A program made the position numbers and the translations under genes. The notes under the pieces are model-generated. The model did no database searches. It was not told where the DNA came from and was given only the letters and a program-made list of their open reading frames with translations. DNA of 64,000 bases from Acetivibrio sp. MSJd-27 (lineage in GTDB: Bacteria; Bacillota; Clostridia; UMGS1840; HGM11507), in contig NZ_JAHLPV010000008.1 in assembly GCF_018918095.1 (NCBI RefSeq), positions 34,004-98,003 on the forward strand. Reading direction: 5' to 3'. This document shows, in pieces, positions 63,091 to 64,000 of the stretch; positions within the stretch are counted from its first letter, which is position 1; the number at the start of each line of letters is the position of its first letter.

Positions 63091-63420
63091 TTATTTTTTT
63101 AGAGTTCTTTCTTCGTGCTCTTTGATTGCGGTTAAAATGATAGGAAAGCTTTTAACAGTGATAGATTCCGTCATAAAATAGGAGTGATTATAAGGAACAA
63201 GATACCAGTGATAGCTTCTTTCATAAAAAATAATGGATAATGAATATCTATTTTTTCGATAAATAATTTCCAAACCAGTTTTACTGCAAAAAACAGAAAA
63301 GCCTTGCTGAAAGAACTCTTTTCTATTGTGTATGAGATATTCTGAAATATGTTGAATAAGCAGAGTCGTACAAGATTCATTAATGATACTGTTTTTCGGT
63401 AATAATTCATTTTTTGCCAT
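63091..63420 (-). CDS. Hypothetical protein divergent from an HTH regulator
   Basis: 109 aa, AGAAAGG ribosome site about ten bases ahead. Rich in Tyr, Phe and Ile, beta pattern in the middle (KTGLEIIYRKNRYSLSIIFYERSYHWYLV), no membrane helix. Not recognised. Shares an intergenic region and a palindrome with the HTH gene at 63534. Confidence 0.55.
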   Translation of the reverse strand: MAKNELLPKNSIINESCTTLLIQHISEYLIHNRKEFFQQGFSVFCSKTGLEIIYRKNRYSLSIIFYERSYHWYLVPYNHSYFMTESITVKSFPIILTAIKEHEERTLKK

Positions 63421-63533
63421 AGAATGATATCCTTTCTAAAATTATAACCCGAAGTAAAACTTCGTGTTTTAGAATATTTTAGCATGCTTTCGATATAATG
63501 TCAATATAGTGCATTTTAGAAAGGGAAGAAAGC
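63421..63533. promoter_or_regulatory. Divergent promoter region with palindromic operator
   Basis: TATAAT-type -10 boxes face both ways (minus: rc of 63441-63446; plus: 63496-63501). CGAAGT-AAA-ACTTCG (63453-63467) is a good operator candidate for the HTH protein. Confidence 0.5.
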
Positions 63534-63752
63534 ATGAGATTAAAGTTAAATGACTATGAACCAAATGAAGCGATGAGAATTATTCGGGAATGGACACATT
63601 TAAGTCAGGTTGAATTTGCAAAAAGCATTGGCAGAAGCGATAGGACGATTCAAGCATGGGAAAGCGGAGAAACAGGATACAGTGTGGAAATGCTTTTAAA
63701 AATAGCAAAGATGTACAATATTGAAATTATTATACAGAAAAAACCTTATTAA
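63534..63752 (+). CDS. XRE-family HTH regulator
   Basis: 72 aa, AAAGGGAAG site. Almost only an HTH: MRIIREWTHLSQVEFAKSIGRSDRTIQAWESGET, then LLKIAKMYNIEI. Probably binds the operator between it and the divergent gene. Confidence 0.88.
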   Translation: MRLKLNDYEPNEAMRIIREWTHLSQVEFAKSIGRSDRTIQAWESGETGYSVEMLLKIAKMYNIEIIIQKKPY

Positions 63753-63788
63753 AAAGCTTACTTTTGATTGGAAAAGTAAGCTTTTTTT
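63751..63788 (+). terminator. Terminator of the HTH gene
   Basis: AAAAAGCTTACTTTT/AAAAGTAAGCTTTTT perfect stem and T run. Confidence 0.88.
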
Positions 63789-63866
63789 ATAACATAGGAA
63801 ATTGCGCGAAATCGTGCGCAATTGCATGTTTCAAAAAACAGCGTGCGGAGCGCGGCTGCGTTTTTC
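63787..63866 (-). repeat. Dispersed repeat R2, copy 2
   Basis: Reverse complement of 35946-36028 with only a few differences; lies directly against the preceding terminator. Confidence 0.8.
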
Positions 63867-63928
63867 AGAATGAAAAACGGGTCTGCTTCTAACTTTGTGT
63901 AAAGTCCAAACAAGGGTAAAATTGGTTG

Positions 63929-63957
63929 GCAGGGAGTGTTTTTGCTCCCTGCTTTTT
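63929..63957 (+). terminator. Hairpin near the right edge
   Basis: GCAGGGAG/CTCCCTGC stem and TTTTT. It is preceded by CTAACTTTGTGTAAAGTCC, which recalls ends of IS256-type elements; no gene visible before the edge. Confidence 0.6.
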
Positions 63958-64000
63958 CAATATAACAGAAACATGGCAAAAACTCAAGCCTTAATCCGGC

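Noticed and set aside
63890..63957. IS256-type insertion sequence at the right edge
   Set aside because: Only a short end-like string is visible and no transposase; noted in the hairpin entry but not called.
63758..63979. 73-aa minus-strand frame at the right edge
   Set aside because: Mostly translated from repeat R2; the same peptide appears from the other R2 copy at 35.95 kb.

Overview
The window looks like the chromosome of a spore-forming, low-to-mid GC Clostridia (Firmicutes) species. It carries spoIIE with a Spo0A-type promoter, a LysM-GH18 spore-lytic enzyme, a BofC-domain protein, SLH-domain surface proteins, the large Bacillus-type SRP RNA ahead of dnaX-ybaB-recR, a T-box leader and strong sigma-A promoters. 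I cannot name the species; an Oscillospiraceae-like relative would fit.

Layout. 1-2250: an AlgX/AlgJ-like glycan O-acetyltransferase (cut by the left edge) and an SLH polysaccharide deacetylase. 2314-2671 (-): tRNA-Thr behind a long unassigned transcribed leader. 2893-5789 (-): a small tail-anchored protein and spoIIE. 6080-10285: a T-box operon of a LeuA-like protein that has lost its metal ligands and a TIM-barrel/acyl-CoA synthetase fusion. 10321-13167: HAD phosphatase, HflX and a YigZ-type protein. 13368-14113: a small protein behind a structured leader. 14138-15591 (-): a second deacetylase. 15764-21414: SRP RNA, dnaX, ybaB, recR, dnaD-like and dnaI-like genes. 21448-24462: a 964-aa SLH protein. 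24480-27871: recX, rimO, pgsA and a YoaK-type protein. 27874-29900: tRNA-Leu followed by accessory small genes. 29967-35688: argD, argF, a GNAT gene, glyA and rarA. 36170-40935: BofC-like protein, class A PBP and the GH18 enzyme. 41053-55396: surface polysaccharide genes. 55596-63752: SSB-like protein, WsfD-like membrane protein, alaS, HIT, rpsU, YqeY, patatin, and a divergent HTH/small-protein pair.

The most interesting part is 46691-55318. A perfect sigma-A promoter drives a GEMM-I (cyclic-dinucleotide) riboswitch with its own terminator, followed by an O-antigen ligase/polymerase-like protein, glycosyltransferases, two tandem paralogous Wzz-like membrane proteins and a phosphoesterase. The second Wzz paralogue ends in a complete-looking EAL (c-di-GMP phosphodiesterase/receptor) domain. 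The operon therefore appears to read a cyclic dinucleotide both in its leader RNA and in the putative chain-length regulator. The aptamer has A where c-di-GMP-type aptamers have G20, with a compensatory U22-A45 pair; A20 is the hallmark of c-AMP-GMP-sensing relatives, so the ligand is open.

Second in interest are two paralogous small-protein loci (13.7 kb and 29.1 kb) that share a structured leader with a covarying hairpin, and the T-box operon with a pseudo-isopropylmalate synthase. Intergenic spaces also hold at least four families of short dispersed repeats.
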